A program made the position numbers and the translations under genes. Under the pieces are notes generated by a model. The model saw only the letters and a program-made list of their open reading frames with translations, searched no databases and was not told the DNA's origin. DNA of 64,000 bases from Pseudomonas mendocina (GTDB lineage Bacteria; Pseudomonadota; Gammaproteobacteria; Pseudomonadales; Pseudomonadaceae), in NCBI RefSeq assembly GCF_900636545.1, contig NZ_LR134290.1, forward strand, positions 1,054,001 to 1,118,000, read 5' to 3'. Below, piece by piece: positions 30,359 to 43,414 of the stretch; position 1 is the stretch's first letter; each line of letters begins with the position of its first letter.

Positions 30359-30828
30359 TGCAAAACCGCACGCTGGAGATTGGTGTCGGCCTGTTCCTCA
30401 TGGCTGGTGTGCTGGCCCTGCTGCTGTTGGCCTTGCGCGTCAGCGGCCTGAGCGTCGGCAGTGCAGGCGATACCTACAAAGTCTACGCCTACTTCGACAA
30501 CATCGCCGGGCTCACCGTGCGCGCCAAGGTCACGATGGCCGGCGTGAGCATCGGCAAGGTCACCGCCATCGATCTGGATCGCGACAGCTACATGGGCCGG
30601 GTGACCCTGGAGCTTGATGGCAACGTCAATAACCTGCCCGAGGATTCCACTGCGTCGATCCTGACTGCAGGTCTGCTCGGTGAGAAGTACATCGGCATCA
30701 GCGTCGGTGGTGACGAGGAGGTGCTCAAGGACGGCAGCACCATCCACGACACGCAGTCCTCGCTGGTGCTGGAAGACCTGATTGGCAAATTCCTGCTCAA
30801 TTCGGTCAATAAAGATGAAGCCAATTGA
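30358..30828 (+). CDS. mlaD: Phospholipid-binding MCE protein MlaD (Ttg2C)
   Basis: A 156-residue single-pass protein with an N-terminal transmembrane helix (LFLMAGVLALLLLAL) and one MCE domain (YKVYAYFDNIAGLTVRAKV, SILTAGLLGEKYIGI). MlaD hexamers form a hydrophobic pore on MlaFEB and exchange lipid with MlaC. Its start overlaps the mlaE stop by one base. Confidence 0.97.
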   Translation: MQNRTLEIGVGLFLMAGVLALLLLALRVSGLSVGSAGDTYKVYAYFDNIAGLTVRAKVTMAGVSIGKVTAIDLDRDSYMGRVTLELDGNVNNLPEDSTASILTAGLLGEKYIGISVGGDEEVLKDGSTIHDTQSSLVLEDLIGKFLLNSVNKDEAN

Positions 30829-30842
30829 TGAGGGCTCCTCAG

Positions 30843-31475
30843 ATGTTCAAGACCGTGCGTAATTCCCTACTGGTGTTGCTGGCCGCCTTGCCGCTGCTGG
30901 CGGCCGCCGCGCCAAGTGCTCATGAAGTGGTGCAGCAGACCACCGATACCCTGCTGGCCGATCTCAAGGCCAACAAGGATCGCTACCGCAGCGACCCCAA
31001 TGCCTTCTACGACTCCCTCAATGAGATTCTCGGCCCTGTGGTCGATGTCGATGGCATTTCCCGTGGTGTGATGACCGTGCGCTACTCGCGGCAGGCCTCG
31101 CCCGAGCAGATGAGCCGCTTTCAGGAGAACTTCAAGCGCAGCCTGATGCAGTTCTATGGCAATGCCCTGCTCGAATACAACAATCAGGATATTCGCGTGC
31201 TGCCGGCCAGCGGCAGGGCCGAGGGCGAGCGCACGTCGGTGGGCATGGAGATTCGTGATGGCAAGGGTGTGGTCTACCCGCTGTCCTACACCATGGTGTC
31301 GATCGATGGCGGCTGGAAGCTGCGCAATGTGGTGATCAACGGTATCAACGTCGGCAAGCTGTTCCGCGACCAGTTCGCCCAGTCGATGCAGACCAATCGC
31401 AACGACCTCGACAAGGTCATCGATACCTGGGCCGATACCGTGGCCAGGGCGCGCCAGGCTCGGGGCGAGTCGTGA
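30843..31475 (+). CDS. mlaC: Periplasmic phospholipid-binding protein MlaC (Ttg2D)
   Basis: A 210-residue exported protein: signal peptide MFKTVRNSLLVLLAALPLLAAAA, then the MlaC/Tol-Tol_Ttg2 domain (DPNAFYDSLNEILGPVVDVDG, YALL-type core replaced by YGNALLEYNNQDIRVLP). MlaC shuttles phospholipid between MlaD and the outer-membrane MlaA. ATG 30843 has GAGGG eight bases upstream. The alternative ATG 30828, which overlaps the mlaD stop, adds five residues. Confidence 0.95.
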   Translation: MFKTVRNSLLVLLAALPLLAAAAPSAHEVVQQTTDTLLADLKANKDRYRSDPNAFYDSLNEILGPVVDVDGISRGVMTVRYSRQASPEQMSRFQENFKRSLMQFYGNALLEYNNQDIRVLPASGRAEGERTSVGMEIRDGKGVVYPLSYTMVSIDGGWKLRNVVINGINVGKLFRDQFAQSMQTNRNDLDKVIDTWADTVARARQARGES

Positions 31476-31780
31476 GCCAGGCCAGCATAACCGAGCGCAG
31501 CACTGGGCAACTGCAACTGGCCGGCGTGCTGGACTACAGCACCGGGCCGCAACTGCGGGAGCAAGGGGCGCGCCTGATTGCTTCCAGCAGTGCCGCGCGT
31601 CTGTCGCTCGACTGCAATGCCGTGGAAAAATCCAGCAGCGTCGGTTTGGCGTTGCTGCTGGCGTTCATGCGTGATGCGCGCAAGGCGGGCCGTGAGCTGA
31701 CCATCAGTGGGCTGCCTGACGACATGCGCGAGATCGCCCAGGTCAGCGGCTTGCTCGAGTTACTGCCGCTGCAATCGTGA
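31472..31780 (+). CDS. mlaB: STAS-domain protein MlaB
   Basis: A 102-residue single STAS domain (LAGVLDYSTGPQLREQG; LSLDCNAVEKSSSVGLALLLAF). MlaB binds MlaF on the cytoplasmic side and is needed for the transporter's activity. The conserved Ser-Ser pair in the NAVEKSSSVG loop is in place. GTG 31472 overlaps the mlaC stop by four bases (GTGA). It completes mlaFEDCB. Confidence 0.95.
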   Translation: MSQASITERSTGQLQLAGVLDYSTGPQLREQGARLIASSSAARLSLDCNAVEKSSSVGLALLLAFMRDARKAGRELTISGLPDDMREIAQVSGLLELLPLQS

Positions 31781-31897
31781 AGCGCTTCCCGTCGTTCCGT
31801 CAGCACCGCTGCTGGCGGGGTTCGCAGGCGGGAGGCTTTTTTGTATGATGGCCGACCCGCGGGCGCCGGTGCCCGAAAGCGTCAGTCGAGGTCGAGC

Positions 31898-33425
<1,528 letters not shown>

Positions 33426-33494
33426 TTGCCTGCGTCCGTTGTCGTTAGGCCGCCCCCTGTCGGAGCGGCCGCTTCCGTTCAAGGAAACCGTTTC

Positions 33495-34130
33495 ATGCTG
33501 ACCATCGCCCTGTCCAAAGGCCGTATTCTCGATGACACCCTGCCATTGCTGGCCGCAGCGGGCATCGAGCCGACCGAGAACCCGGACAAGAGCCGCAAGC
33601 TGATCATCCCGACCACTCAGGATGACGTGCGTCTGCTGATCGTGCGAGCCACCGACGTGCCGACCTATGTCGAGCACGGCGCTGCCGACCTGGGCGTGGC
33701 CGGCAAGGACGTGTTGATGGAGTACGGCGGCCAGGGCATCTACGAGCCGCTGGATCTGCAGATCGCCAAGTGCAAGCTGATGACTGCCGGCAAGATCGGC
33801 GCGCCGGAGCCCAAGGGCCGCCTGCGCGTGGCCACCAAGTTCGTCAATGTCGCCAAGCGCTACTACGCCGAGCAGGGGCGTCAGGTCGACATCATCAAGC
33901 TGTACGGCTCGATGGAGCTGGCGCCGCTGGTTGGCCTGGCTGACAAGATCATCGATGTGGTCGACACCGGCAACACCCTGCGCGCCAACGGTCTGGAACC
34001 GCAGGAGCTGATCGCCACCATCAGCTCACGTCTGATCGTCAACAAGGCGTCGATGAAGATGCAGCACGCGCGCATCCAGGCGCTGATCGAAACCCTGCGT
34101 GGCGCCGTCGAGGCGCGACACCAAGGCTGA
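33495..34130 (+). CDS. hisG: ATP phosphoribosyltransferase, short form
   Basis: A 211-residue catalytic subunit beginning [19 protein letters not shown], with the PRPP-binding loop [17 protein letters not shown] (written here as [16 protein letters not shown]). It catalyses the first step of histidine synthesis. The short form lacks the regulatory ACT-like domain and needs HisZ, which is not in this window. The start at 33495 has AAGGAAA upstream and matches the family; the open frame upstream to 33426 is not used. It is followed by hisD and hisC. Confidence 0.97.
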   Translation: MLTIALSKGRILDDTLPLLAAAGIEPTENPDKSRKLIIPTTQDDVRLLIVRATDVPTYVEHGAADLGVAGKDVLMEYGGQGIYEPLDLQIAKCKLMTAGKIGAPEPKGRLRVATKFVNVAKRYYAEQGRQVDIIKLYGSMELAPLVGLADKIIDVVDTGNTLRANGLEPQELIATISSRLIVNKASMKMQHARIQALIETLRGAVEARHQG

Positions 34131-34255
34131 CTCCTTTCCGCGACTTCTGGTCGCGGCAGCCTATCCGTGTCATAGCCATTTTTCTTGGGTGCCCGCACGG
34201 TGGGCTTGCTACATTACGGGCGCCCGAGAAACCGCCATTTAATGAGGCTTTCGCT

Positions 34256-35563
34256 ATGACCGCACCCGTTGCCATCCGCCGACTCAACGCCGCCGATACG
34301 GACTTCGCGCGTCATCTGGATCATCTGCTGTCCTGGGAAAGTGTCTCCGACGATGGCGTCAACCAGCGCGTGCTGGAAATCATCCAGGCCGTGCGCGAGC
34401 GTGGTGACGCTGCGCTGGTCGAGTACACCCAGCGTTTCGATGGCCTCGAAGTCGCTTCCATGGCCGACCTGATCCTGCCGCGCGAGCGTCTGGAACTGGC
34501 CCTGACCCGCATCAGCGCCGAGCAGCGCCAGGCGCTTGAAGTAGCAGCCGAGCGCGTGCGCAGCTACCACGAGAAGCAGAAGCAGGATTCCTGGCGCTAC
34601 ACCGAGGCCGACGGCACCGTGCTGGGCCAGAAGGTCACCCCGTTGGACCGCGCCGGCCTGTATGTGCCTGGCGGCAAAGCCTCCTATCCATCTTCGGTAT
34701 TGATGAACGCGATTCCGGCCAAGGTCGCCGGTGTGCCCGAAGTGGTCATGGTGGTGCCGACCCCGCGCGGCGAGATCAACGAGATCGTTCTCGCCGCCGC
34801 CGCCATCGCCGGTGTCGACCGTGTGTTCACCATTGGGGGCGCCCAGGCCGTCGCCGCCCTGGCCTATGGCACCGAGAGCGTGCCGCCAGTCGATAAAATC
34901 GTAGGACCTGGCAATATCTACGTAGCCACCGCCAAGCGCCATGTGTTCGGCAAGGTGGGCATCGACATGATCGCCGGGCCTTCCGAGATTCTGGTGGTGT
35001 GCGATGGCCAGACTGACCCGGATTGGATCGCCATGGATCTGTTCTCCCAGGCCGAGCACGACGAAGACGCTCAGTCGATTCTGGTCAGCCCGGATGCCGC
35101 CTTCCTCGACCGCGTGGCCGAGAGCATCGCCAAGCTGCTGCCGACCATGGAGCGTGCAGAGATCATCCGCACCTCGCTGGAAGGCCGTGGTGCGCTGATC
35201 CAGGTAGCCGACATGGCCCAGGCCATCATCGTTGCCAACCGCATCGCGCCGGAGCACTTGGAGCTTTCGGTGGCTGACCCAGAGGCCTGGTTGCCCGAGA
35301 TTCGCCACGCTGGCGCGATCTTCATGGGCCGCTACACAGCAGAGGCCTTGGGCGACTATGTGGCTGGCCCGAACCACGTACTGCCGACGTCGGGCACCGC
35401 GCGGTTCTCCTCGCCCCTGGGTGTCTACGACTTCCAGAAGCGCTCGTCGATCATCTTCTGCTCGCCGGATGGCGCGTCGGAGCTGGGCAAGAGTGCTTCC
35501 GTGCTGGCCCGTGGCGAGTCGCTGACCGCGCATGCGCGCAGCGCCGAGTATCGGATCAAGTAA
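34256..35563 (+). CDS. hisD: Histidinol dehydrogenase
   Basis: A 435-residue zinc enzyme. Recognised blocks are [42 protein letters not shown] and the zinc/catalytic His pair in IAPEHLELS. It oxidises histidinol to histidine in two NAD-dependent steps, the last reactions of the pathway. It starts 125 bases after hisG, with a CCGCGAC/GTCGCGG hairpin without a T-run in the gap. It is separated from hisC by repeat palindromes. Confidence 0.98.
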   Translation: MTAPVAIRRLNAADTDFARHLDHLLSWESVSDDGVNQRVLEIIQAVRERGDAALVEYTQRFDGLEVASMADLILPRERLELALTRISAEQRQALEVAAERVRSYHEKQKQDSWRYTEADGTVLGQKVTPLDRAGLYVPGGKASYPSSVLMNAIPAKVAGVPEVVMVVPTPRGEINEIVLAAAAIAGVDRVFTIGGAQAVAALAYGTESVPPVDKIVGPGNIYVATAKRHVFGKVGIDMIAGPSEILVVCDGQTDPDWIAMDLFSQAEHDEDAQSILVSPDAAFLDRVAESIAKLLPTMERAEIIRTSLEGRGALIQVADMAQAIIVANRIAPEHLELSVADPEAWLPEIRHAGAIFMGRYTAEALGDYVAGPNHVLPTSGTARFSSPLGVYDFQKRSSIIFCSPDGASELGKSASVLARGESLTAHARSAEYRIK

Positions 35564-35567
35564 GGCC

Positions 35568-35640
35568 GGGTGCGTTGCGCACCCTTTGAATGTTTTGGTG
35601 CGCCTGGCGCACCCTACGGGATCGCGTTTCGCTGATTGAG
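35568..35640. repeat. Palindromic repeats in the hisD-hisC gap
   Basis: Two related palindromes, GGGTGCG-TTG-CGCACCC (35568-35584) and GGTGCGCC-T-GGCGCACC (35597-35613), are followed by a TTCGCT/AGCGAA hairpin. The shared GGTGCGC/GCGCACC core suggests REP-like units inserted between two co-directional his genes. Confidence 0.65.
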
Positions 35641-35690
35641 CGAAGCGATATCCATCGCCCATATCACGCATTTCGAGGAGAGAAGGGCAG

Positions 35691-36743
35691 ATGAGCAAAT
35701 TCTGGAGCCCCTTCGTCAAAGACCTGGTGCCCTACGTGCCAGGTGAGCAGCCCAAGCTGAGCAAGCTGGTCAAGCTCAATACCAACGAGAACCCCTACGG
35801 CCCGTCGCCCAAGGCCATTGCAGCCATGCAGGCCGAGCTCAACGACGACCTGCGCCTGTACCCGGACCCTAACGGCGAGCGCCTGAAGCAGGCGGTGGCT
35901 GATTACTATGGTGTGCAGCCGGCCCAGGTGTTCGTCGGTAACGGTTCCGACGAAGTCCTGGCCCACGCGTTCCATGGTCTGTTCCAGCACGACGCACCGC
36001 TGCTGTTCCCGGATGTCAGCTACAGCTTCTATCCGGTCTACTGCGGCCTGTATGGCATCGAATATCAACAGGTGGCGCTGGACGAGCAGTTCCAGATTCG
36101 TGTGGAGGATTACGCCAAGCCAAACGCTGGGATCATCTTCCCCAATCCCAACGCGCCGACCGGTTGCCTGCTGCCGCTCGAGGCCGTCGAGCGCCTGCTG
36201 CAAGCCAGCCCGGATTCGGTGGTGCTGGTGGATGAGGCCTACATCGATTTCGGCGGGCAGACGGCCATCGCCCTGGTCGACAAGTATCCGAACCTGCTGG
36301 TGACTCAGACCCTGTCCAAATCACGTTCGCTGGCAGGGCTGCGCGTCGGCATCGCGGTCGGCCATCCGGACCTGATCGAGGCGCTGGAGCGGATCAAGAA
36401 CAGCTTCAACTCCTATCCGCTCGATCGTATGGCTATTGCCGGTGCGGCGGCGGCGTTCGAGGATCGCGAGTACTTCGAGCAGACCTGTAAGCAGGTGATC
36501 GACAGCCGCGAGGCGGTCGTTGCGGGGCTACAAGCGCTGGGCTTCGAAGTGCTGCCCTCCGCGGCCAACTTCGTCTTCGCCCGCCATCCGGGTAAGGATG
36601 CCGCCGCTCTGGCAGCAGGCCTACGTGAGCAGGGCGTGATCGTGCGTCACTTCAAGCAGCAGCGCATCGCCCAGTTCCTGCGTATCACCATTGGTACCAA
36701 GGAACAGAACCAGGCCCTGCTGGATGCCTTGCGCGGGCTGTGA
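35691..36743 (+). CDS. hisC: Histidinol-phosphate aminotransferase
   Basis: A 350-residue PLP-dependent class I/II aminotransferase. It has [15 protein letters not shown] at the start, [12 protein letters not shown], the [12 protein letters not shown]sp, and the Schiff-base Lys in [14 protein letters not shown]. It makes histidinol phosphate. A good GAGGAGAG site precedes the ATG. The histidine genes here are hisG-hisD-hisC, the partial cluster usual in pseudomonads; the others are elsewhere. It ends at a strong two-way terminator. Confidence 0.97.
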   Translation: MSKFWSPFVKDLVPYVPGEQPKLSKLVKLNTNENPYGPSPKAIAAMQAELNDDLRLYPDPNGERLKQAVADYYGVQPAQVFVGNGSDEVLAHAFHGLFQHDAPLLFPDVSYSFYPVYCGLYGIEYQQVALDEQFQIRVEDYAKPNAGIIFPNPNAPTGCLLPLEAVERLLQASPDSVVLVDEAYIDFGGQTAIALVDKYPNLLVTQTLSKSRSLAGLRVGIAVGHPDLIEALERIKNSFNSYPLDRMAIAGAAAAFEDREYFEQTCKQVIDSREAVVAGLQALGFEVLPSAANFVFARHPGKDAAALAAGLREQGVIVRHFKQQRIAQFLRITIGTKEQNQALLDALRGL

Positions 36744-36762
36744 GATGGCCTGAGCAGACATG

Positions 36763-36788
36763 AAAAAGCCGGCTAATGCCGGCTTTTT
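36763..36788. terminator. Bidirectional terminator between hisC and algW
   Basis: AAAAAGCCGGC-TAAT-GCCGGCTTTTT: a 6-bp GC stem extended by A-T pairs, with a T-run on both strands. It lies between the converging hisC and algW genes. Confidence 0.93.
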
Positions 36789-36794
36789 CATGTT

Positions 36795-37937
<1,143 letters not shown>

Positions 37938-38047
37938 CGAGACAATCCTGAGGGTTGCGGGGGCCAAATGTCGCCCTTAAGGTGGCGCATTATAGTGAGG
38001 TGCTCGCCAATAAGGCAGCGGCCCGCAACAGCTTGAGAGGAATCTTC

Positions 38048-38806
38048 ATGGCCATTGCCCTGTCCACGTTAGTGGAAGAAGCTGACGCTTTTCTGAACGC
38101 GTCGCGCATCAGTGATTATTGCCCCAATGGCCTGCAGGTCGAGGGGCGCCCGCAGGTCAGTCGTATCGTCAGCGGCGTTACCGCGAGCCAGGCCCTGATC
38201 GAAGCTGCCATCGAGGCTCAGGCCGATGTACTGCTGGTGCATCATGGCTATTTCTGGAAGGGCGAGAACCCCTGTGTCACTGGCATGAGGCAGCGCCGTT
38301 TGAAAGCCTTACTGACTCACGACATCAGCCTGCTGGCCTATCACCTGCCGCTCGACGTTCATCCCGAGGTGGGCAATAACGTGCAACTGGCGCGTCAGCT
38401 CGGCATTGTTGTCGAGGGCCCGCTGGAGCCTGAAAATCCACGTACCGTTGGCCTCGTCGGGTCGCTGGCAGAACCGATGAGCGCCGCCGATTTCGCCCGG
38501 CATATCCAGCAGACGCTGGGGCGCGAGCCGCTGCTTGTCGAAGGCGAAGGACTGATTCGCCGCGTTGGCTGGTGCACGGGCGGTGGCCAGGGCTATATCG
38601 ACCAGGCGATTGCGGCTGGTGTCGATTTGTACCTGACCGGCGAAGCCTCCGAGCAGACCTTCCACAGCGCCCAGGAGAATGGTGTGAGCTTCATTGCAGC
38701 AGGCCATCATGCTACCGAACGTTATGGCGTGCAGGCGCTGGGTGATTATCTGGCGCGGCGTTTCGCTCTCGAGCACCTGTTCATCGACTGTCCGAACCCG
38801 ATCTGA
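38048..38806 (+). CDS. Nif3-like dinuclear metal centre protein
   Basis: A 252-residue Nif3/YbgI family protein. Metal-binding blocks are visible: LLVHHGYFWKGE, YHLPLDVHPEVGNN and, near the C-terminus, AAGHHATERYGV. Proteins of this family form hexamers with two metals per subunit; YbgI/GCH1-like activity has been suggested but the role is not settled. AGAGGA eight bases before ATG 38048 sets the start, although the frame is open upstream. Its promoter region faces algW. Confidence 0.9.
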   Translation: MAIALSTLVEEADAFLNASRISDYCPNGLQVEGRPQVSRIVSGVTASQALIEAAIEAQADVLLVHHGYFWKGENPCVTGMRQRRLKALLTHDISLLAYHLPLDVHPEVGNNVQLARQLGIVVEGPLEPENPRTVGLVGSLAEPMSAADFARHIQQTLGREPLLVEGEGLIRRVGWCTGGGQGYIDQAIAAGVDLYLTGEASEQTFHSAQENGVSFIAAGHHATERYGVQALGDYLARRFALEHLFIDCPNPI

Positions 38807-38938
38807 ATGGTCTGAACGGGCAGGTATAACCCTAGATCGTTTCGGTCTAACCAGCGCCCTGAGTATAAGCAGACGCTGTGGTAGAGTGCGCGCTCGTCCA
38901 CGGCCCGCCGGCCCCATAACAGCAAACCGTGAGTAGCC

Positions 38939-39856
38939 ATGCTCGACAAACTGACCCATCTGAAGCAGCTGGAGGCGGAAAGCATCCACATCATTCGTGA
39001 AGTGGCCGCCGAATTCGATAACCCGGTGATGCTCTATTCCATCGGCAAGGATTCAGCCGTGATGCTGCATCTGGCCCGCAAGGCATTCTTCCCCGGCAAG
39101 CTGCCGTTCCCGGTGCTGCACGTCGACACGCGCTGGAAATTCCAGGAGATGTATCGCTTCCGCGAGAAGATGGTCGGTGAATACGGCCTGGAGCTGCTGA
39201 CCCACATCAACCCCGATGGTGTGGCACAGGACATGAACCCCTTCACCTACGGCAGTGCCAAGCACACCGACGTGATGAAGACTGAGGGCCTCAAGCAGGC
39301 GCTGGACAAGTACGGCTTCGATGCCGCCTTCGGTGGTGCGCGTCGCGACGAAGAGAAGTCGCGTGCCAAGGAGCGCGTGTATTCCTTCCGCGACAGCAAG
39401 CACCGCTGGGACCCGAAGAACCAGCGCCCCGAGCTGTGGAACGTGTACAACGGCAAGGTGAAGAAGGGCGAGTCGATCCGCGTCTTCCCGCTGTCGAACT
39501 GGACCGAGCTGGATATCTGGCAATACATCTATCTGGAGCAGATCCCGATCGTGCCGCTGTATTTCGCTGCCGAGCGCGAGGTGATCGAGAAGAATGGCAC
39601 GCTGATCATGATCGACGACGAGCGCATCCTCGAGCATCTGTCCGATGAAGAGAAGGCGCGCATCACCAAGAAGATGGTGCGTTTCCGCACCCTCGGCTGC
39701 TACCCGCTGACGGGGGCCGTGGAGTCCACGGCCACCTCGCTGCCGGAAATCATCCAGGAGATGCTCCTGACCAAGACCAGCGAACGTCAGGGCCGGGTCA
39801 TCGACCACGACCAGGCTGGTTCGATGGAAGAGAAGAAACGTCAGGGCTATTTCTGA
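38939..39856 (+). CDS. cysD: Sulfate adenylyltransferase small subunit
   Basis: A 305-residue PAPS-reductase-like adenylyl-transfer protein with the PP-loop [20 protein letters not shown] (residues ~31-50) and the [15 protein letters not shown] motif. With CysN it makes APS from sulfate and ATP. A possible minus-10 hexamer TAGAGT (38882-38887) lies upstream, and CysB control would be expected from family knowledge, although I could not define a CysB site. It is followed 12 bases later by cysNC. Confidence 0.98.
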   Translation: MLDKLTHLKQLEAESIHIIREVAAEFDNPVMLYSIGKDSAVMLHLARKAFFPGKLPFPVLHVDTRWKFQEMYRFREKMVGEYGLELLTHINPDGVAQDMNPFTYGSAKHTDVMKTEGLKQALDKYGFDAAFGGARRDEEKSRAKERVYSFRDSKHRWDPKNQRPELWNVYNGKVKKGESIRVFPLSNWTELDIWQYIYLEQIPIVPLYFAAEREVIEKNGTLIMIDDERILEHLSDEEKARITKKMVRFRTLGCYPLTGAVESTATSLPEIIQEMLLTKTSERQGRVIDHDQAGSMEEKKRQGYF

Positions 39857-39868
39857 GGATCGCGCACC

Positions 39869-41764
39869 ATGAGTCACCAATCCGATTTGATCAGCCAGGA
39901 CATTCTCGCCTACCTGGCCCAGCACGAGCGCAAGGAACTGCTGCGCTTCCTTACCTGCGGCAACGTCGACGACGGCAAGAGCACGCTGATCGGCCGCCTG
40001 CTGCACGACTCCAAGATGATCTACGAGGATCATCTGGAAGCCATCACCAAGGATTCCAAGAAGGTCGGCACCACCGGCGATGACATCGACCTGGCGCTGC
40101 TGGTCGACGGCCTGCAGGCTGAGCGCGAGCAGGGCATCACCATCGACGTGGCCTACCGTTACTTCAGCACCGCCAAGCGCAAGTTCATCATCGCTGACAC
40201 CCCCGGCCATGAGCAGTACACGCGCAACATGGCCACCGGTGCATCCACCTGCGACCTGGCGATCATCCTCATCGACGCCCGTTACGGCGTGCAGACCCAG
40301 ACCAAGCGGCACAGCTTCATCGCGTCCCTGCTGGGCATCAAGCACATCGTCGTGGCCGTCAACAAGATGGACCTCAAGGACTTCGATCAGGGCGTGTTCG
40401 AGCAGATCAAGGCCGATTACCTGGCCTTCGCCGAGAAGATCGGTCTGCGCCCCACCACCCTCGAGTTCGTGCCGATGTCGGCGCTCAAGGGCGACAACGT
40501 GGTCAACAAGTCCGAGCGCTCGCTCTGGTACACCGGGCAGTCGCTGATGGAGATTCTCGAGACCGTGGAGGTGGCGGGTGATCGCAACTTCGACGACCTG
40601 CGCTTCCCGGTGCAGTACGTCAACCGCCCCAACCTCAACTTCCGCGGCTTCGCCGGTACCCTGGCCAGCGGCATCGTGCGCAAGGGCGATGAAGTCATGG
40701 CGCTGCCGTCGGGCAAGACCAGCAAGGTCAAGTCCATCGTCACCTTCGAGGGCGAGCTGGAGCACGCCGGCCCCGGCCAGGCGATCACCCTGACCCTGGA
40801 AGACGAGATCGACGTGTCGCGCGGCGACATGCTGGTGCATGCCGACAATCGTCCGCTGGTCACCGATAGCTTCGAGGCCATGCTGGTGTGGATGGGCGAA
40901 GAGCCGATGCTGCCGGGCAAAAAGTACGACATCAAACGCGCCACCAGCTACGTGCCGGGTTCGATCCCCAGCATCGTCCATCGCGTTGACGTGAACACTT
41001 TGGAGCAAGGGCCGGCCAGCGAGCTGAAGCTCAACGAGATCGGCCGGGTCAAGATCGCGCTGGATGCACCGATCGCTCTGGATGGTTACGAATACAACCG
41101 CACCACCGGCGCCTTCATCGTCATCGATCGTCTGACCAACGGCACCGTTGGCGCCGGCATGATCATCGCCGACCCGGTCGCCCATGGCGGCGGGCAGCAT
41201 GGCCGTCTGGCCCATGTGTCTACCGAGGAGCGCGCCTCGCGCTTTGGCCAGCAGCCGGCTACCGTGTTGTTCACGGGGCTTTCTGGCGCCGGCAAGAGCA
41301 CCCTGGCCTATGCCGTGGAGCGCAAGCTGTTCGACATGGGCCGTGCCGTGTATGTGCTCGATGGCCAGAACCTGCGCCATGACCTGAACAAGGGCCTGCC
41401 GCAGGATCGCGCCGGCCGTGCCGAGAACTGGCGTCGTGCCGCGCATGTGGCGCGTCAGTTCAACGAGGCCGGCTTGATCGCTCTGGCTGCCTTCGTCGCT
41501 CCGGATGCCGAGGGTCGCGAGCAGGCCAAGGCGCTGATTGGCAGCGAGCGCGCCCTGACCGTCTACGTACAGGCCTCGCCACAGGTTTGCGCCGAGCGTG
41601 ACCCGCAGGGGCTTTATGCCGCCGGTGGCGACAACATCCCCGGTGAAGGCTTCCCCTATGACGTACCGCTGGATGCCGATCTGGTGATCGACACCCAGAC
41701 TCAGTCGGTCGAGGACGGCGTCAAGGCGGTGCTGGATCTGCTGCGTAGTCGCGGCGCGATCTAA
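39869..41764 (+). CDS. cysNC: Fused sulfate adenylyltransferase GTPase (CysN) and APS kinase (CysC)
   Basis: A 631-residue fusion. The N-terminal ~440 residues are a CysN GTPase: P-loop [23 protein letters not shown] and NKMD, then EF-Tu-like beta barrels. The C-terminal ~170 residues are APS kinase with Walker [10 protein letters not shown] (near residue 471) and [11 protein letters not shown]. It couples GTP hydrolysis to APS formation and then phosphorylates APS to PAPS. Fusion of CysN and CysC is common in pseudomonads. It ends at a strong hairpin. Confidence 0.97.
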   Translation: MSHQSDLISQDILAYLAQHERKELLRFLTCGNVDDGKSTLIGRLLHDSKMIYEDHLEAITKDSKKVGTTGDDIDLALLVDGLQAEREQGITIDVAYRYFSTAKRKFIIADTPGHEQYTRNMATGASTCDLAIILIDARYGVQTQTKRHSFIASLLGIKHIVVAVNKMDLKDFDQGVFEQIKADYLAFAEKIGLRPTTLEFVPMSALKGDNVVNKSERSLWYTGQSLMEILETVEVAGDRNFDDLRFPVQYVNRPNLNFRGFAGTLASGIVRKGDEVMALPSGKTSKVKSIVTFEGELEHAGPGQAITLTLEDEIDVSRGDMLVHADNRPLVTDSFEAMLVWMGEEPMLPGKKYDIKRATSYVPGSIPSIVHRVDVNTLEQGPASELKLNEIGRVKIALDAPIALDGYEYNRTTGAFIVIDRLTNGTVGAGMIIADPVAHGGGQHGRLAHVSTEERASRFGQQPATVLFTGLSGAGKSTLAYAVERKLFDMGRAVYVLDGQNLRHDLNKGLPQDRAGRAENWRRAAHVARQFNEAGLIALAAFVAPDAEGREQAKALIGSERALTVYVQASPQVCAERDPQGLYAAGGDNIPGEGFPYDVPLDADLVIDTQTQSVEDGVKAVLDLLRSRGAI

Positions 41765-41781
41765 CATTCGCGATGCTGCAT

Positions 41782-41811
41782 GATGAGCCCCGCTTATTAG
41801 CGGGGCTCATC
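41782..41811 (+). terminator. Terminator after cysNC
   Basis: A perfect 12-bp stem GATGAGCCCCGC/GCGGGGCTCATC with a TTATTA loop, 17 bases after the stop. The T-run after it is weak (GTTTG). Confidence 0.8.
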
Positions 41812-41858
41812 GTTTGTGGGTGTCTTTTGTAGAAGCGTGGCCCGCAACCGCGCCCAAT

Positions 41859-41882
41859 AAAAAGCCCCGCAATGGCGGGGCT
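41859..41882 (-). terminator. Terminator of the YhcB-like gene
   Basis: On the minus strand, AGCCCCGC-CATT-GCGGGGCT followed by TTTTATT (41882 down to about 41856). It lies 20 bases after the stop of the gene at 41903-42334. Confidence 0.88.
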
Positions 41883-41902
41883 CGGTGTTTCTGGCTGATG
41901 GG

Positions 41903-42334
41903 TTACTTCTTCAGCCCGTAGCTTTCGTCCAGCATGCCTGGGCCATCGCTCTTCGGCGCATAGTCCTTGGGCATTTCGTAGTTCTTCGGCGGCGTCAGGC
42001 GCTCGCGCTTCTCGCCGGCTTCGGTGCTGTTCAGGGTGGCCAGCAGACGCTGACGGGTCAGTTCGTCCAGGGCAAGGCGGTTGGCTCCGTCGGACAGGTG
42101 CTCCTGCACGTCCTGATAGCTTTGGGTGAGTTTCTTCACCAGGCTGGCGGTGGTGTTGAAGTGGGTCACCACTTCGCTCTGGTAGGCCTCGAAGCGCGCC
42201 TGCATTTCATCCATCTGCCGCTGCGTACGGCCCGGTGCAGCATTGGGGGCCAGGCGGGCGAGCACAAAGCCCACGGCGATGCCGACCACCAGGGTCAGAG
42301 CGGGTATCAACCAGGCTGTAACGGTCTGTTCCAC
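41903..42334 (-). CDS. YhcB/ZapG-type DUF1043 membrane protein
   Basis: A 143-residue protein with one N-terminal transmembrane helix (residues ~8-27, LIPALTLVVGIAVGFVLARL) and a cytoplasmic coiled-coil (RTQRQMDEMQARFEAYQSEV), ending in a Pro/Lys-rich tail. This is the DUF1043 (YhcB, now ZapG) layout; in E. coli it affects cell division and envelope growth at the divisome/elongasome interface. It stands alone, with its own terminator, between cysNC and the repeat-flanked hydrolase. Confidence 0.88.
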   Translation of the reverse strand: MEQTVTAWLIPALTLVVGIAVGFVLARLAPNAAPGRTQRQMDEMQARFEAYQSEVVTHFNTTASLVKKLTQSYQDVQEHLSDGANRLALDELTRQRLLATLNSTEAGEKRERLTPPKNYEMPKDYAPKSDGPGMLDESYGLKK

Positions 42335-42398
42335 GAGTCCTTCCTCTCAAAACGGCTTTGCTTTACGTTAGCGGCTTGAGCCTGTGCTGTATACGACC

Positions 42399-42537
42399 AG
42401 AGCCTGCTCAGAGTCTATTGCGTTCGGCACTGCTGGGTTAAAAACAGGTTCGGAATGCGCATGTACAACAGTACACTCCGCTTCCTCCTCTGTTTTTGCC
42501 TTGCATTGCGCGAGCGTGTGAGGTGCTAAACAGGTTC
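42399..42537 (-). repeat. Copy C of a ~140-bp inverted-repeat element (minus orientation)
   Basis: Reading minus, this segment aligns along its full length with copy B (44886-45026), including AGAGCCTG at one edge, an internal CGAACCTGTT, and a TGTAC-N4-GTACA hairpin (42462-42475). It is the most diverged copy. It ends 58 bases before the GTG of the hydrolase gene. Confidence 0.75.
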
Positions 42538-42595
42538 ATTTGCCACACAGGCAGTTTGCTAGACGAGTCGACCCGTTGCGGGGTCACGGAGTTCA

Positions 42596-43228
42596 GTGTT
42601 GCTCAGTCGCGAAACCCCTCTTTTCATCCAGGGCCCGGTGGGCCAACTCGAGGCCCTTCTGCTGGAGGTGCCTGACGCCCAGGGCGTGGCACTGGTCTGT
42701 CATCCCAACCCCGTACAGGGTGGCACCATGCTCAACAAGGTGGTGTCCACGTTGCAGCGTACCGCGCGTGATGGTGGTTATCACACACTGCGTTTCAATT
42801 ATCGCGGTGTGGGCGCCAGTGCCGGCAGCCACGACATGGGGACCGGCGAAGTGGACGACACCGAGGCGGTTGCCGCCTGGCTGCAGGAAAAGTATCCGAA
42901 TCTACCCGTTACGTTGTTGGGCTTTTCCTTTGGCGGCTTCGTGGCAGCCGCGCTGGGGGCACGTCTTGAAGCGCAAGGCCGTGTGCCCAGCAAGCTGTTC
43001 ATGATCGCGCCAGCGGTGCATCGTCTGACGGCTGAAACACCGTCCGCCAGCCAGTGCCCGCTGGTGGTGATCCAGCCGGACACGGACGAAGTGATCGAGC
43101 CGCAAGCGGTCTACGACTGGTCGGCCAACCTCGGGCGTGCCCACGAGCTGTTGAAAGTGGCAGAATGCGGGCACTTTTTTCACGGCAAGCTGACGGATCT
43201 GAAGGATCTGCTGTTGCCTCGCCTGTAA
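42596..43228 (+). CDS. Alpha/beta hydrolase
   Basis: A 210-residue alpha/beta hydrolase. The nucleophile elbow is GFSFGG (Ser near 110), the oxyanion region HPNPVQGGTMLNKVV is typical of the YbbA/CocE-like small hydrolases, and a catalytic His is in AECGHFFHGKLTDL. No signal peptide is present, so it is cytoplasmic; the substrate is unknown. GTG 42596 has GGAG six bases upstream. It is bracketed by repeat copies C and A; copy A begins directly after its stop codon. Confidence 0.85.
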   Translation: MLLSRETPLFIQGPVGQLEALLLEVPDAQGVALVCHPNPVQGGTMLNKVVSTLQRTARDGGYHTLRFNYRGVGASAGSHDMGTGEVDDTEAVAAWLQEKYPNLPVTLLGFSFGGFVAAALGARLEAQGRVPSKLFMIAPAVHRLTAETPSASQCPLVVIQPDTDEVIEPQAVYDWSANLGRAHELLKVAECGHFFHGKLTDLKDLLLPRL

Positions 43229-43383
43229 GAACCTGTTCACGATCTCGCGAGCTAGAGCCAGGCAACACCGATGGCGGCCCCGCGAAACCAGGCGAAAAAG
43301 CGCAGTTTACGAGTTGTAAATGAGCATTTTGAGGCTGGTTTCAACGCTGCATGGCCGACGCGCAGCAGATCGTGAACAGGTTC
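43229..43383 (+). repeat. Copy A of the inverted-repeat element, perfect 17-bp ends
   Basis: Terminal inverted repeats GAACCTGTTCACGATCT (43229-43245) and AGATCGTGAACAGGTTC (43367-43383) are perfect. Inside are CTCGCGAGCTAGAG and a TTTAC-GAGTT-GTAAA hairpin (43306-43320). It is 155 bp long, starts one base after the hydrolase stop and ends 31 bases before trpS. Confidence 0.85.
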
Positions 43384-43414
43384 CAAGTCTTTCAGCCATT
43401 GATAAGCGAACGTC

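Noticed and set aside
39869..41764. CysN-CysC fusion as a novelty
   Set aside because: This fusion is well known in Pseudomonas and other proteobacteria.
39053..41767. 904-codon open frame on the minus strand, antisense to cysD and cysNC
   Set aside because: It mirrors two certain genes with strong third-position GC bias, which removes stops on the opposite strand. The translation is low-complexity (rich in Leu, Val, Gln, His, Asp) and matches no family.
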